From Pirellulales bacterium (lineage in GTDB: Bacteria > Planctomycetota > Planctomycetia > Pirellulales > Lacipirellulaceae), in contig JALHQZ010000002.1 of NCBI GenBank assembly GCA_022841705.1, positions 248,001 through 312,000 on the forward strand: a stretch of 64,000 bases of DNA, given 5' to 3'. The translations under genes and the position numbers were made by a program. This document shows, piece by piece, positions 7,841 through 17,312 of this stretch; the stretch's first letter is position 1; each line of letters starts with the position of its first letter. The notes under the pieces were generated by a model, which ran no database searches, was not told the origin of the DNA, and saw only the letters and a list, made by a program, of their open reading frames with translations.

Positions 7841-8797
7841 CTACGGCAAGTACATATCCAGCACCACGCCGCCGCCTTCCAAAACCGTCGCGGCGCGGCT
7901 GGCGGGGAGCAGAACCGTAGTGCCAAGCGTCAGCGGTTCCGCAAAATCGCCGCAGCGTAACTTCGCCTCGCCGGCGATCACCGCGAGCAAATGGAACCGG
8001 TTGTCGGTCGGAACGGCGAGCGTACCATTCAACTTGTGGCGATCAAGCACAAACTTGTCGCACGCCACCAAGCGCTCGGTTTGGTCGCTCAAGAAAACCG
8101 GCCGCTGGGGCGAGACGGGGCCGCGCGCGAAATCGGTCACGGCCAGCGACTCGGCGATATGCAACGGGCGGGATTTGCCGTGCTTGTCGACGCGGTTGAA
8201 ATCGAACAAGCGAAACGTGGTGTTGCTCGCCTGCTGAATCTCGGCGATCACCAGCCCGGCGCCGAGGGCGTGAACAGTGCCGGCCGGTATGAAGACGCAG
8301 TCACCCACCTGCGGTTCGATCACGTGGAGGCGTTCTTCGCATGTGCCGGCATCGAGCGCCGCGGCGAGGACTTCGCGCGTGGTTCCCGGTGCGAGCCCCG
8401 CGTAAATTTTGGCGCCCGGGTCAGCGGCCAGCACCACCCACGCTTCAGTCTTACCGAGATCCGGCGGCGTCTGCTGGGCGGCTTGGGCATCGTTCGGGTG
8501 AACCTGCACGCTCAGCGTTTTTTGGGCGTCCAGAAACTTGAACAGTAGCGGAAAGCGGGGCAGGGGAGCGTGCTTGCCAAGTAGCTCGGCCCCATGCCGA
8601 ACCATCAATTCCCGCAGGGTCAGCCCGGCGAGCGGCCCGTTCAGCACGACGCTTTGGCCATCCTGGTGGTCGACCGCCTCCCAACTTTCGGCGTAATCGT
8701 CACCTTCGCCCAGCGATTTCCCCAGCAGCGTCTCCAGCCGCCGGCCACCCCATAAGTAGCGCTGCAGTAACGGTTTAAGGCGAAGCGGGTAAAGCAT
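7841..8797 (-). CDS. manA: Mannose-6-phosphate isomerase, class I
   Basis: 318 residues from the ATG at 8795-8797, which has GGAAA upstream; an in-frame ATG seven codons earlier lacks a ribosome site. The enzyme interconverts mannose-6-phosphate and fructose-6-phosphate using zinc. The cupin zinc site is visible in SVQVHPND and KTEAW, with a second motif PAGTVHALG and the conserved EIQQASNTTFRLFDFNR. The length matches the short bacterial (Bacillus-type) class rather than the ~390-residue E. coli form. It is transcribed toward the lipoprotein gene and divergent from tatC. Confidence 0.93.
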   Translation of the reverse strand: MLYPLRLKPLLQRYLWGGRRLETLLGKSLGEGDDYAESWEAVDHQDGQSVVLNGPLAGLTLRELMVRHGAELLGKHAPLPRFPLLFKFLDAQKTLSVQVHPNDAQAAQQTPPDLGKTEAWVVLAADPGAKIYAGLAPGTTREVLAAALDAGTCEERLHVIEPQVGDCVFIPAGTVHALGAGLVIAEIQQASNTTFRLFDFNRVDKHGKSRPLHIAESLAVTDFARGPVSPQRPVFLSDQTERLVACDKFVLDRHKLNGTLAVPTDNRFHLLAVIAGEAKLRCGDFAEPLTLGTTVLLPASRAATVLEGGGVVLDMYLP

Positions 8798-8870
8798 GGC
8801 GTGTTTTCCGGGCCGCATGACGAGCAGGGCGTGCTGAAGGTAGAATAAGGTGTTAGTTGCAAACTTGTAG

Positions 8871-9025
8871 GGTGGGTAATCCTGCTGCGATCAAACTTTG
8901 CCTTGGGTGCCGATGCGATCGGCAGGTTACCCACCAATTTTTGCTTGCAGCCGAATGGTGGGTAAATCTGCCGGCGGTTGAGGTTCGCGAGAGTTCTGAG
9001 ATCGTTTTAGCCGGCAGAATTACCC
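8871..9025. repeat. Two adjacent intergenic hairpins of 'GGTGGGTAA' type
   Basis: A first inverted repeat pairs 8871-8885 (GGTGGGTAATCCTGC) with 8922-8935 (GCAGGTTACCCACC). A second pairs 8957-8973 (GGTGGGTAAATCTGCCG) with 9011-9025 (CCGGCAGAATTACCC). The two stems are related in sequence. Together they occupy most of the space between manA and tatC, where any tatC promoter must also lie. Confidence 0.75.
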
Positions 9026-9086
9026 CCACTACATTGCTCCGTTGCACCGCGCTTCCCAACCGATCACCATTCACCGGTCACCCTTC

Positions 9087-10094
9087 TTGCACCGCGCGTA
9101 CTCCGACGATCTGTTCGAAAGCACCAAGATGTCCTTCGGGGAACATCTCGAGGAGCTGCGCGGCTGTTTGTGGAAGTCGGTGCTGGCGCTCTTCATTGGG
9201 TGCGTGGTGGGGTGGTTCCTCAGCGATGACTTTGTGATTTACCTGAAGGCGCCGTTGGAAGCCGCGCTGGTTGACTTTTACCATGATAAGGCCGTTAAGG
9301 ATTTACGCCGTGACTTGGAAGAGAAGGGAGTCACGGGCCCCGAACTCGACGACGCGGTCGCCGAGTTCGACGACAGCAACCTGGTCCGCGAGGAAGTGCT
9401 CGTCGATCCCGCCGAGCTGCGCCGTCAGTTGGGAATTGAGTCCCCCCCGGGATCGCCCCCGGCTGCGGCAGATGGTTTTGCGCTCAAGAACTTGATTCCC
9501 TTTAGCATTTTTCGGCCGGCGGCCGAAGATCAGCGCGTCCGCGTCACGGGGCTGAGCGTTGATGAAGGCTTCATGGTGCGGATCAAAGCTGCACTCGTGA
9601 TTGGCGCCGTCTTCGCAAGTCCCTTCATCTTTTACTTCATCTGGTCGTTCGTTGCGGCGGGACTTTATCCGCACGAGAAGCGCTACATCCATCTCTTTTT
9701 GCCGGCAAGCATCGGTCTCTTTCTACTTGGGGCAACGGTCGCATTTTACTTTGCCTTCAAGTTCGTGCTCGACTTCCTCTTCGGCATGTACCGAAGCATG
9801 GAGCTCGACCCCGATCCGCGGATCAGCTACTGGCTGGGCTTTGTGCTACTCTTGCCGATTGGCTTCGGCATTGCATTCCAGTTGCCGCTGGTGATGCTGT
9901 TTCTGGAACGCATCCGCCTGACCAGCGTCGCCATGTATACCAGCTACTGGCGGCACGCGGTGGTGGTGATTTCCATCATCGCGATGGTGCTAACCCCCGC
10001 CGACCCCTACAGCATGATGCTGATGTTCGTGCCGTTGGTGGTGCTGTACTTTGGTGGGATTTTGCTGTGCAAGTACCTGCCGCGCGGCACGTAG
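9087..10094 (+). CDS. tatC: Twin-arginine translocase subunit TatC
   Basis: About 335 residues, longer than the usual 250-260 because of a large insert in the first periplasmic loop (about 60-145). TatC recognises twin-arginine signal peptides in the inner membrane. The N-terminal MSFGEHLEELRGCL is the family signature, and at least five further hydrophobic segments follow, ending in MVLTPADPYSMM..P and LYFGGILL. The start is uncertain: the TTG at 9087 keeps the DDLF segment before MSFGEHLEELR, while ATG 9129 would give 321 residues. No clear Shine-Dalgarno is seen. A Tat substrate (Gfo/Idh/MocA) is encoded at 22.7 kb. Confidence 0.93.
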   Translation: MHRAYSDDLFESTKMSFGEHLEELRGCLWKSVLALFIGCVVGWFLSDDFVIYLKAPLEAALVDFYHDKAVKDLRRDLEEKGVTGPELDDAVAEFDDSNLVREEVLVDPAELRRQLGIESPPGSPPAAADGFALKNLIPFSIFRPAAEDQRVRVTGLSVDEGFMVRIKAALVIGAVFASPFIFYFIWSFVAAGLYPHEKRYIHLFLPASIGLFLLGATVAFYFAFKFVLDFLFGMYRSMELDPDPRISYWLGFVLLLPIGFGIAFQLPLVMLFLERIRLTSVAMYTSYWRHAVVVISIIAMVLTPADPYSMMLMFVPLVVLYFGGILLCKYLPRGT

Positions 10095-10175
10095 CGAAGG
10101 GTGAGTTAAGTCACCACAAGGGCAAAGCACCAGCGTTGAGTTGCCGCGCGAGTGAAGTCCCACGGACTTCACGCG

Positions 10176-10736
10176 TCATCCACTGACGAGCCGCGCGAGC
10201 GACGCGAAAACCCACCCGAGGATGAAATACGCGCCCGTTATGCTTGCAATCAGAATGCTGATGATCAGCGCGATCATCCCCGCCACGAACAGCCCATCGT
10301 TCCTGCGCAACTTGCGTTCGTTCACGGGACTTGCGCTAAGATGCCGGCGCAGCAATTCCACGTTGCGCCGGTTCGCCTTCCAGTACACGTCGAACAAGTC
10401 GCCGACGATGGGGATGGCGCCCATCACCAAGTCCACCACAATGTTGAGTGTCATCCGCGCAATGGTCACGCGCGAGACGCCGAAGTTGGTGGCCGCATTC
10501 AGCAGGTAGACGGAGGCGAACGCCGATGCAGTATCGCCCACACCCGGCAGCAGGCCCAGAATCGCATCAATACCCACCCGCAACCGCAGACCCGGAATCT
10601 CGAAGAGGCTGTCCATCCAGTGGGCGAGTCGTTCGAGATCCTGGGCCGACGGATGCTGCTGAGCACGCTCAGTCGACGACCACTCTAACGTTTCTCGATC
10701 GGAAATTCGAATTGATCGCGTCGGATCGGGCCGCAT
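10176..10736 (-). CDS. DUF4112 domain membrane protein
   Basis: 186 residues from the ATG at 10734-10736, supported by AGGG nine bases upstream. The DUF4112 core is clear: LAHWMDSLFEIPGLRLRVGIDAILGLLPGVGD, then a second half with MGAIPIVGDLFDVYWKANRRNVELLRRHL. Two membrane-associated hairpins with PGVGD and PIVGD turns are followed by a C-terminal hydrophobic stretch (GMIALIISILIASITGAYFILGWVF). The function of the family is not known. It stands downstream of, and in the same direction as, the HAD/ATPase fusion gene, 110 bases apart. Confidence 0.85.
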   Translation of the reverse strand: MRPDPTRSIRISDRETLEWSSTERAQQHPSAQDLERLAHWMDSLFEIPGLRLRVGIDAILGLLPGVGDTASAFASVYLLNAATNFGVSRVTIARMTLNIVVDLVMGAIPIVGDLFDVYWKANRRNVELLRRHLSASPVNERKLRRNDGLFVAGMIALIISILIASITGAYFILGWVFASLARLVSG

Positions 10737-10846
10737 GATCGTTTTCCCTACACACTTTGAAGGATGGCGCACGTCGGTACCGAGCGACGCACCTGCGAAC
10801 TTCTTAGTCACCGCTTTTTTCACTCGGTTCAACGGGTGCGGAGAGG

Positions 10847-12556
10847 TCAAAGCTCTTTAACATACAGCTTCCGAATCAGCTCAAAAATACGCTCTCGAAC
10901 TTGCTGCGGCGAGACATCGGTAGATTGCTGCAATTCTTCCGTGAGCGCGGTGAGCTCTTGGTCCTGAATCTTATCCTTAAACCAGCGCGCATAGTCCCCC
11001 CGCTGAAGATGATACGCCCAAGTCTCATCGTCGACCCCCTCCGCCAACTCCATAAAGGTCCGCAAGTTTCCCGCCGCAAGGTTCAGCGCGGCTTTCGGTC
11101 CGCGGAAGTAGAACCCGTCGACGTCGTGCATTTTGCCGTCAAGATACTGATGCTGGTGACGTTGGTGCGCGCCTCGCGCGGGCAAACGGCGAAACCAAAA
11201 TGGCGAGCCTTTGCCGCGCCACCATGCAACAGCGCGATGCTCCGCTCCGTCTGCGGGCGGCGCTAAGTGCGGAGTTTCTTCGCCCAGCACTTCGCAGAAC
11301 TTCTGCAACAACTTGGCCGGCTCATTGCTGATCGCCACGAAGAGTTCAATGGCGTCCAAAACATTCCGCGGCATCTGCTCGGGGTACGCTGTGAGATACA
11401 TCACACTTCGGAAGTCTTCCAAGTGCAAATCATCGATCGGCTGCCACGAACTGGCAACAGGATAATGAGCCTCGTCGATGATATTCCAGTGCGGCCGGCC
11501 GGTCTGCACGCGATGATCTTGCAGTGCGCGGTAGAGTTTGCTGAACATCGGCGCCTGTTCTTCGTGCTTGGCCGCGAACAAACTCACCACGCAGCTCTGG
11601 CCCGAGTTGCGCACCACTTGCATCACCTCCTCCGCCGTCGCCGCCCGCTCTCGGGTGCCTAATATCACCGGTCCCTCAACCGACTGGTAATCCCCTTCGG
11701 GATCGAACACCACGGTCTGGTATTCGCCCTGCATCAGCTGTTCGAGACAGCCAATCGCCAGCTTCGACTTGCCGCCGCCTGAATCACCCGTCACTAGCAC
11801 GCGCGATCCATAAATCGGGACTCGCACTTCTTCACCGCTGAGCTCATGGCCAAGGAGAATTCCGTGGTCGGGTCGCTCGTTGAGCGACTGTAAGTCGTCG
11901 CTGAGCAACTGCTCGATCAGCTCCACAATTCCCTCGCTGGCCGAACCGCGCAACACGATGTCGACTTGCTGCTTTACGGTGTCGAGAGCGTTCGCCACGG
12001 CCGCCGAAGCGCCACAAACGTTGAGGAATGCAAGATCGTTCTCCGCATCGCCCGCGCCAACCGTGTTATGTGGCGAGGACCCCAACTCTTGCAGGGCCGC
12101 CTTCAGTCCACTCGCCTTATTGACGCCCGTGGGGAGGACCATTACCGCGCCCTTGTTGAACACGATTTGCGAATCGAGCGCTAAGTCGCGCACGGTCTCC
12201 AGGACCGCCGTTTCATGGGGAACGTAAGTAGCGATGATCACGCGACCCACTTCATCCACGGGCACATCGCGTTCTCTCAACTTCTCCACCAACTTGCGGG
12301 GCGGAGGCTCCGCAAGAACCCGCTCTTCACGCGTGTCGGGAAAATAGAGCAACGCTCCATTTTCAGCGACTACCAAGTCGCAGACGCCCACTTGGGGAAA
12401 AGCCGACAACAGCGGAGCCAACAGCCGGCCGGTCACCAGCACCACCCGCCGACCGGACTCTCGCACCCGCACCAACGCCTCGACGGTTGCGTCGTCAACG
12501 AATCCATTGGTGGCCAGCGTTCCGTCGTAGTCAAGCGCTAACGCGTGATACAGCAT
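10847..12556 (-). CDS. HAD-IIB phosphatase fused to a HerA/DUF87-like ATPase
   Basis: 569 residues from the ATG at 12554-12556, which has AAAGGG eight bases upstream. Residues 1-215 are a Cof/SPP-type HAD hydrolase: motif I DYDGTLA at 9-15, VTGR at 41-44, a conserved lysine in VNKASGL and motif IV GDAENDLAFL at 170-179. Residues 235-450 are a P-loop ATPase: Walker A GDSGGGKS at 257-264, FDPEGDY at 284-290, and Walker B WNIIDEAHY at 357-365. The C-terminal ~110 residues (DVDGFYFRGPKAALNLAAGNL... RGDYARWFKDKIQDQEL) form a third conserved unit of unknown role. No signal peptide. The reaction and substrate are not known; a phosphosugar is plausible for the HAD part. Confidence 0.83.
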   Translation of the reverse strand: MLYHALALDYDGTLATNGFVDDATVEALVRVRESGRRVVLVTGRLLAPLLSAFPQVGVCDLVVAENGALLYFPDTREERVLAEPPPRKLVEKLRERDVPVDEVGRVIIATYVPHETAVLETVRDLALDSQIVFNKGAVMVLPTGVNKASGLKAALQELGSSPHNTVGAGDAENDLAFLNVCGASAAVANALDTVKQQVDIVLRGSASEGIVELIEQLLSDDLQSLNERPDHGILLGHELSGEEVRVPIYGSRVLVTGDSGGGKSKLAIGCLEQLMQGEYQTVVFDPEGDYQSVEGPVILGTRERAATAEEVMQVVRNSGQSCVVSLFAAKHEEQAPMFSKLYRALQDHRVQTGRPHWNIIDEAHYPVASSWQPIDDLHLEDFRSVMYLTAYPEQMPRNVLDAIELFVAISNEPAKLLQKFCEVLGEETPHLAPPADGAEHRAVAWWRGKGSPFWFRRLPARGAHQRHQHQYLDGKMHDVDGFYFRGPKAALNLAAGNLRTFMELAEGVDDETWAYHLQRGDYARWFKDKIQDQELTALTEELQQSTDVSPQQVRERIFELIRKLYVKEL

Positions 12557-13003
12557 TACAAGCGCCCTTTCGAACTCATGTTCTCTAGCGCCCGGCGGAA
12601 TGCGTGGGGGAGGTGTTCGACCGAGTTTCTCGATTGGGAAGACATACTTTAACTCGGCGCGATCTCGGTCGCCCAACCCACTTGCCGGTGTTAGCGCGCG
12701 TGGAGTGGGTCATAAACTGCGAAAATCTTTCCGTCTATAAGGCAATTGCCGTGCCCTTAGCAAAACGCCTTGCTGAAACAATGCTTTGCTGAAACGAGGA
12801 GGCCGTGTTTTTCGTGTTGACGTTCATCGGAACGCTCCGTGTGGTAGCCAATCGCACACCACTGGCTTGCCCGAGGCCCCACTGGGCAAAGATCGCTCAG
12901 CACAATCTTCGGTCAGTGACTTGGCGGGTGGGTCACTTTGCGAGACTCCGTAATTCAATACAATAATCTTTTCCACTGACCAGCATCTCATCGGTAGCGT
13001 GCC
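12557..13003. other. Gene-free stretch upstream of xylose isomerase
   Basis: No convincing gene is seen in these ~450 bases between the divergent HAD/ATPase gene and xylA. It contains a direct repeat TTGCTGAAAC (near 12770 and 12786), a small dyad GTGAC/GTCAC (12916-12936) and a possible promoter just after that dyad. The dyad could be an operator for the xylose isomerase gene, which is only a suggestion. Confidence 0.5.
12938..12964 (+). promoter_or_regulatory. Possible xylA promoter
   Basis: TTGCGA (12938-12943) and TACAAT (12959-12964) are separated by 15 bases, shorter than the preferred 17, so the match is moderate. The start of transcription would leave a leader of about 33 bases. A GTGAC/GTCAC dyad ends two bases upstream of the -35 element. 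Confidence 0.3.
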
Positions 13004-14314
13004 ATGTCTGCTTTTCCCGACGTTCCAAGCATCAAGTTTGAAGGCCCCGAGAGCCGTAATCCGCTCGCATTCCGGCATTACAACCCGGAGGAAGTCGTCG
13101 CCGGCAAAACGATGCGGGACCATTTGCGGTTCAGCGTGGTTTATTGGCACACGTTCCGCGGCACGGGGGGCGATCCCTTTGGCGCCGCCACGCTGCAGCG
13201 GCCCTGGGACGATGGTTCGGCTTCAGTTGAAAACGCGGTGAAGCGGGTGGGCGTAGCGTTTGAGTTCATGGAAAAACTCGGCGCGCCGTACTATGCGTTT
13301 CACGACCGCGACGTTGCCCCCGAAGGCGCCACGCTCGCTGAGAGTCATAAGAATCTTGACGCGGTGGTGAAGGAGCTCAAGGCCCAGCAGGCCCGCACCG
13401 GCATCAAGCTGCTGTGGGGTACCGCGAATCTCTTCAGCAATCCGCGCTACCTGCATGGCGCCGCGACGAGCTGCAATGCGGACGCGTTCGCCTACGCGGC
13501 GGCGCAGGTTAAGAAGGCGCTGGAAGTGACGCTGGAACTCGGCGGCGAGGGTTACACTTTTTGGGGCGGCCGCGAAGGTTACCAGTGCTTGTGGAACACC
13601 GACCTCAAACGGGAACAAGCGAACCTGGCGCGGTTCCTGCACATGGCGGTGGAATACGCCAAGCAAATCGGCTTTAAGGGGCAGTTCTACATTGAGCCCA
13701 AGCCAAAGGAGCCGACCAAGCACCAGTACGATTCGGATGCGGCCGCTTGTCTCAACTTCTTGCGCGAGCATGGCCTGATGGGCAAGCTCAAGCTCAATCT
13801 CGAAACGAATCACGCCACACTCGCTGGGCACTCGATGCAGCATGAGATCGAGGTGGCCGGAGCGGCCGGAGCGCTCGGCTCCATCGACGCCAACACGGGG
13901 GACTTGCTCTTGGGGTGGGACACCGACCAGTTCCCCACCGACATCTACCTCACCACGCAGTGTATGCACTCGGTTTTGAAGTACGACGGGTTCACCACCG
14001 GCGGCGTGAACTTCGATGCGAAGGTGCGGCGCGAAAGCATTGAACCGGTTGATCTCTTTTACGCACACATTGGTGGAATGGATGCGTTTGCGCGGGGCCT
14101 GAAGATCGCCGCAGCGATGTTGGCCGATGGCCGCGTGGCCGGCATGGTTCGCGACCGCTACGCTAGCTGGGACAGCGGAGTGGGGGCCGAGATCGAAGCG
14201 GGCAAACACTCGTTCGAATCGCTCTCGAAATACATGCTCGCGAAGGGTGAAGCGGCGCCCAATTCCAGCGGACGGCAAGAATTGTTTGAGAATGTGATCA
14301 ATCAGTATCTATAA
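13004..14314 (+). CDS. xylA: Xylose isomerase
   Basis: 436 residues, the length of the long (class II) xylose isomerases. The enzyme converts D-xylose to D-xylulose with two divalent metals in the cytoplasm. Catalytic and metal-binding motifs are intact: FHDRD with His100 and Asp103, [26 protein letters not shown] and [12 protein letters not shown], then WDTDQFPTD. The N-terminus ([14 protein letters not shown]) is typical of the class. No xylulokinase or xylose transporter is adjacent, so it may serve general sugar isomerisation. A small hairpin follows the stop. Confidence 0.97.
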   Translation: MSAFPDVPSIKFEGPESRNPLAFRHYNPEEVVAGKTMRDHLRFSVVYWHTFRGTGGDPFGAATLQRPWDDGSASVENAVKRVGVAFEFMEKLGAPYYAFHDRDVAPEGATLAESHKNLDAVVKELKAQQARTGIKLLWGTANLFSNPRYLHGAATSCNADAFAYAAAQVKKALEVTLELGGEGYTFWGGREGYQCLWNTDLKREQANLARFLHMAVEYAKQIGFKGQFYIEPKPKEPTKHQYDSDAAACLNFLREHGLMGKLKLNLETNHATLAGHSMQHEIEVAGAAGALGSIDANTGDLLLGWDTDQFPTDIYLTTQCMHSVLKYDGFTTGGVNFDAKVRRESIEPVDLFYAHIGGMDAFARGLKIAAAMLADGRVAGMVRDRYASWDSGVGAEIEAGKHSFESLSKYMLAKGEAAPNSSGRQELFENVINQYL

Positions 14315-14318
14315 AGTG

Positions 14319-14334
14319 TGCTCGGTTACGAGCA
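14319..14334 (+). terminator. Possible terminator after xylA
   Basis: TGCTCG and CGAGCA form a perfect six-base-pair stem with a GTTA loop five bases after the xylA stop. The following bases (GATTTA) hold only a short T run, so it is a weak intrinsic terminator candidate. Confidence 0.35.
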
Positions 14335-14795
14335 GATTTAGGGTGCCACTGGCGTGCCGCAAGATTGCCTGGGCCTATCCGCACGAAGTGGCTACAAATC
14401 CGCCTCAGACTTAGCCGAAACGGGACAGGACTAGGGCGAGAAGCGCCACATTGCCAGCAACCTTGCGGAAATCGACCTGCGATGGATTCTCTTTCCGCAA
14501 GTCGATCAGCGGAACGCAAGGCTTACGCGGTTAGCCGCAGATATCCGATTGCGCACCTCTCGCGGGTAGATGATCAATCGCTCTCCGGACAGACTTTGCG
14601 AGCTTCATGGAGAAATTTCAAGTTCCGCCACTTTCTTGCGTCATCGGCGGGTATCTTGGGGCGTTGCGTTCTGTTGGCGGACGGGTGGCAGGCAAAAGTT
14701 AACCCCAGCTTAGCGACTTCCAGCAAGCGGTTCCCTTCGCCGGGACAAGCGTTTGCGGTCAGCCCTAATGGACCCCTCAGGGCCAAACCGGAAGA
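14335..14795. other. Gene-free leader region of the first sigma-factor cassette, with a hairpin
   Basis: No gene was recognised in about 460 bases. The notable structure is a perfect 10-base inverted repeat, CTTGCGGAAA (14462-14471) and TTTCCGCAAG (14492-14501), with a 20-base loop, about 300 bases before the sigma-factor start. It might be a regulator site or an RNA structure in the leader of the cassette; nothing shows which. Confidence 0.45.
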
Positions 14796-15347
14796 GTGGC
14801 GCAGAACTCCCTCACCGCCGATGCGTTTATTCTGCTGGTCGCCCGGCACGACCGTCGGCTCCGCGGCTTTGTGGCGTCGTTAGTGGCCTTCGATCCCGAA
14901 GCGATTGACGAAGTGGTGCAAACCACTTGCTTGGTCGCGTGGCAGAAACTGGCGAGCTTCCAGTATGCCGAAACGACCGCGGATAACGAGTTTGTGCGGT
15001 GGCTTTGTACGATCGCGCGGTTTGAAGTGCTGACGTACCTTCGCAATCGCAAGAAGCACACGCCGCCAGCATTCTCCGAAAAACTGATTGACGAACTGGC
15101 GACCGAACAAGACCGTGACAGCGATTACTACGAGGCCCGCCGCCGTGTGCTGACCGATTGCGTGGTGAAACTGCCCCACCACCAGCGCGAAACGTTGCGT
15201 CTGCGGTACGGCCAAGGCCTGAGTTGCAAAGAGGTGGCGGACCGGCAAGGCCGCAGCGCGGGCGCTGTGGCGGCGCTCCTGGCGCGCGTGCGGCAAACGC
15301 TGGAGCAGTGCATTCTGACCAGCCTAAAACGCGAAGGATATTGCTAA
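14796..15347 (+). CDS. ECF-type sigma-70 factor, Rhodopirellula/Verrucomicrobium family
   Basis: 183 residues. It would direct RNA polymerase to a small set of promoters. Region 2 is at about 15-85 (EAIDEVVQTTCLVAWQKLASFQ... FVRWLCTIARFEVLTYLRNRKK) and region 4 at about 125-175 (LPHHQRETLRLRYGQGLSCKEVADRQGRSAGAVAALLARVR), the latter being the helix-turn-helix for the -35 element. The start is a GTG at 14796 with GGAAGA just before it; no better start is available. The next gene, six bases on, is a FecR/LamG membrane protein that probably acts as its anti-sigma or sensor. A second copy of this pair lies at 42.5-44.7 kb. Confidence 0.9.
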   Translation: MAQNSLTADAFILLVARHDRRLRGFVASLVAFDPEAIDEVVQTTCLVAWQKLASFQYAETTADNEFVRWLCTIARFEVLTYLRNRKKHTPPAFSEKLIDELATEQDRDSDYYEARRRVLTDCVVKLPHHQRETLRLRYGQGLSCKEVADRQGRSAGAVAALLARVRQTLEQCILTSLKREGYC

Positions 15348-15353
15348 GCAAAG

Positions 15354-17153
15354 ATGGATGCGCAAGACCACAACTTGAATGGGCCAACGGATCGCCTCAG
15401 CCTGCTGCTCGAAGAGCTGTTCGTCAGCGGCTTGTCGGCCGAAGGCTGGGGCGAGCTCGCGAAACTGCTCGAAGGCAATCCTTCCGCGCAGAAATGTTAT
15501 GTCGAAACGATGCAGTTGTGTTCGATGGCGCACGATATTTCGGTCGAAGGCGGACCCAATCTGCCAACGTTTGCGGACCCCGCCGCTCAAATCAGTTCGG
15601 AAAGCGATACGAAACAACCGAGCCCTTCGCCGGCCATGCTCGCGAATCAACTGCCGGTTCGTGATTGGCTGCGGTACTTGCTGCCAGTCGCGGTCGCGGC
15701 GAGTGTCGCGTTCGTTGCCGGTTACTTGGGGCCACGTCTCCTGGAGCCAGGAGCTGATGCTGGCCGCGGGGTGGCAGTTAACTCCGGGAGCGATCCCACC
15801 GAGAATCAGTTCGCCACTAGCAATTCGGTCGTCGCCCAACCTAAAGAGGGCGAAGGATGGAGAACTAGTTTCGCGCAGCGCGATAAGTTGGGCGTCTTGA
15901 CCGCGCTCTCGCCCGAAGCATCGGCTGATGGGCTGATCCGCTCGCTTCAAGTTGGAGAGCAACTGCGCTGCGGCGAAGTGGTGCAGCTGACCGTTGGGAT
16001 GATGCGTGTGCAACTTGCCGATGGCCCGCAGATGCTCATCGAAGGGCCAGCGGAGTTTTGCATCATCGGCTCCGGCGCCCTTTTTCTGCGTGATGGCCGC
16101 CTGCATGCGGAAGGGGGCCAAAAGTGCATCGTGCAAACACCGCTCATAACAGTGGATGGCGGCCGGTCCGAAATTGCGGTCACGGCGGATCGCGAGGCGT
16201 CCGCGACGGCCTTCGCGTACAACGGCGCCGTAAAGGTTCACTCGAACGCACGGCAGAGCATCCCCGGGGTGCTATTGAAAACAATCGAAGCCGGAGAGGG
16301 CGTCGCGCTCACGGCTAAGAGTTCGCCGCGCGACCTAGCGATCGCCGACTCACCCGCTCCGGACAAGCTCGCGCGGGACTGGTCAGAAGTCGAACGCGGC
16401 TATCATCCTTACGAGCAACTGGTGTTGTCTCGCGATCCTTTGGCTTACTGGCCGCTGGAGCATGTCCGCCGCAATCGCCGGGTGCTGGACCTGACTCAAC
16501 ATGGCTTCGATGGCCAAGCAATTGGCGACTGGCCGTTGGAGACTGAGACGACTGCAACGGCACTCAAGGAGGAACGAGGCGTGCGATTCAACGGCAAATC
16601 GTACATCGAGCCCGATCGCAAACCGCCGGTCGACCTCGAGCGCGGCTTCACGGTTGAGAGCTGGGCGAAAGTGCAAGGCGGGCCGGAGTTTCAATCGATT
16701 TTTACCTCGCGGTGGGTGTGGGCTTCGAACACCCCCACGCAGCAGTGCTTTGGGTTCACGCTCTACGCGGGTGACGATGACCGCTGGGAGTTTTGGAGCG
16801 GCAGCGGCGAGTACGGCAAGAACTGGCAAGAGCTAATCTCGCCACAGAAGCTCAGCCGCGATGAGTGGACCCACGTGGCGGCGACATTCACGCCGACGCG
16901 CGTGAAAACGAGCCAGCATGTGGATGGCGTGGTGCGATTGTATGTGAACGGCCAAGAAGTGGCGCAAAGCGAGCAGCGAATGTCGCTGATGGATTTTGAA
17001 TGGCCCGCGCGGATCGGGGCGGCGGAGTTCGTGCCGCGCTCACTCACGTCGTGGCTGTTCAACGGCGAGCTGCGCGATGTGGCGCTGTACAACTATGTGA
17101 TGACCGCCGAGCAATTGGGCGAGCATCACAAGGTGGGGCGCGATGCGATTTAG
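15354..17153 (+). CDS. FecR-domain and LamG-domain membrane protein, probable partner of the sigma factor
   Basis: 599 residues. The N-terminal ~70 residues are acidic and helical (LLLEELFVSGLSAEGWGELAKLLEGNPSAQKCYVE), like the cytoplasmic anti-sigma segment of planctomycete FecR proteins. A single membrane helix lies at about 105-125 (LRYLLPVAVAASVAFVAGYL). A FecR-like beta domain follows at about 190-330 (LADGPQMLIEGPAEFCIIGSGALFLRDGRLHA). A LamG/concanavalin-like domain occupies about 420-590 (FTVESWAKVQGGPEF, DEWTHVAATF, VRLYVNGQEVAQSE, RIGAAEF) and may bind glycans outside the membrane. Six bases separate it from the sigma gene, so co-transcription is expected. Sensing and sigma control are inferred from the arrangement. 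Confidence 0.85.
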   Translation: MDAQDHNLNGPTDRLSLLLEELFVSGLSAEGWGELAKLLEGNPSAQKCYVETMQLCSMAHDISVEGGPNLPTFADPAAQISSESDTKQPSPSPAMLANQLPVRDWLRYLLPVAVAASVAFVAGYLGPRLLEPGADAGRGVAVNSGSDPTENQFATSNSVVAQPKEGEGWRTSFAQRDKLGVLTALSPEASADGLIRSLQVGEQLRCGEVVQLTVGMMRVQLADGPQMLIEGPAEFCIIGSGALFLRDGRLHAEGGQKCIVQTPLITVDGGRSEIAVTADREASATAFAYNGAVKVHSNARQSIPGVLLKTIEAGEGVALTAKSSPRDLAIADSPAPDKLARDWSEVERGYHPYEQLVLSRDPLAYWPLEHVRRNRRVLDLTQHGFDGQAIGDWPLETETTATALKEERGVRFNGKSYIEPDRKPPVDLERGFTVESWAKVQGGPEFQSIFTSRWVWASNTPTQQCFGFTLYAGDDDRWEFWSGSGEYGKNWQELISPQKLSRDEWTHVAATFTPTRVKTSQHVDGVVRLYVNGQEVAQSEQRMSLMDFEWPARIGAAEFVPRSLTSWLFNGELRDVALYNYVMTAEQLGEHHKVGRDAI

Positions 17154-17312
17154 TCCGGCAACAGCATTATCAGCCGCCACGCGGCAGTGCTAGTTTTGTT
17201 GGGTTCGGTCGCTGGTAACGATGCAATCCCTGTTTTGAACGACCGGACGCTAGCGTGTGTGGGCTGATGACGAGTTTGATATTCCAACGGCAAACGAGAA
17301 GGACCTAACCCT

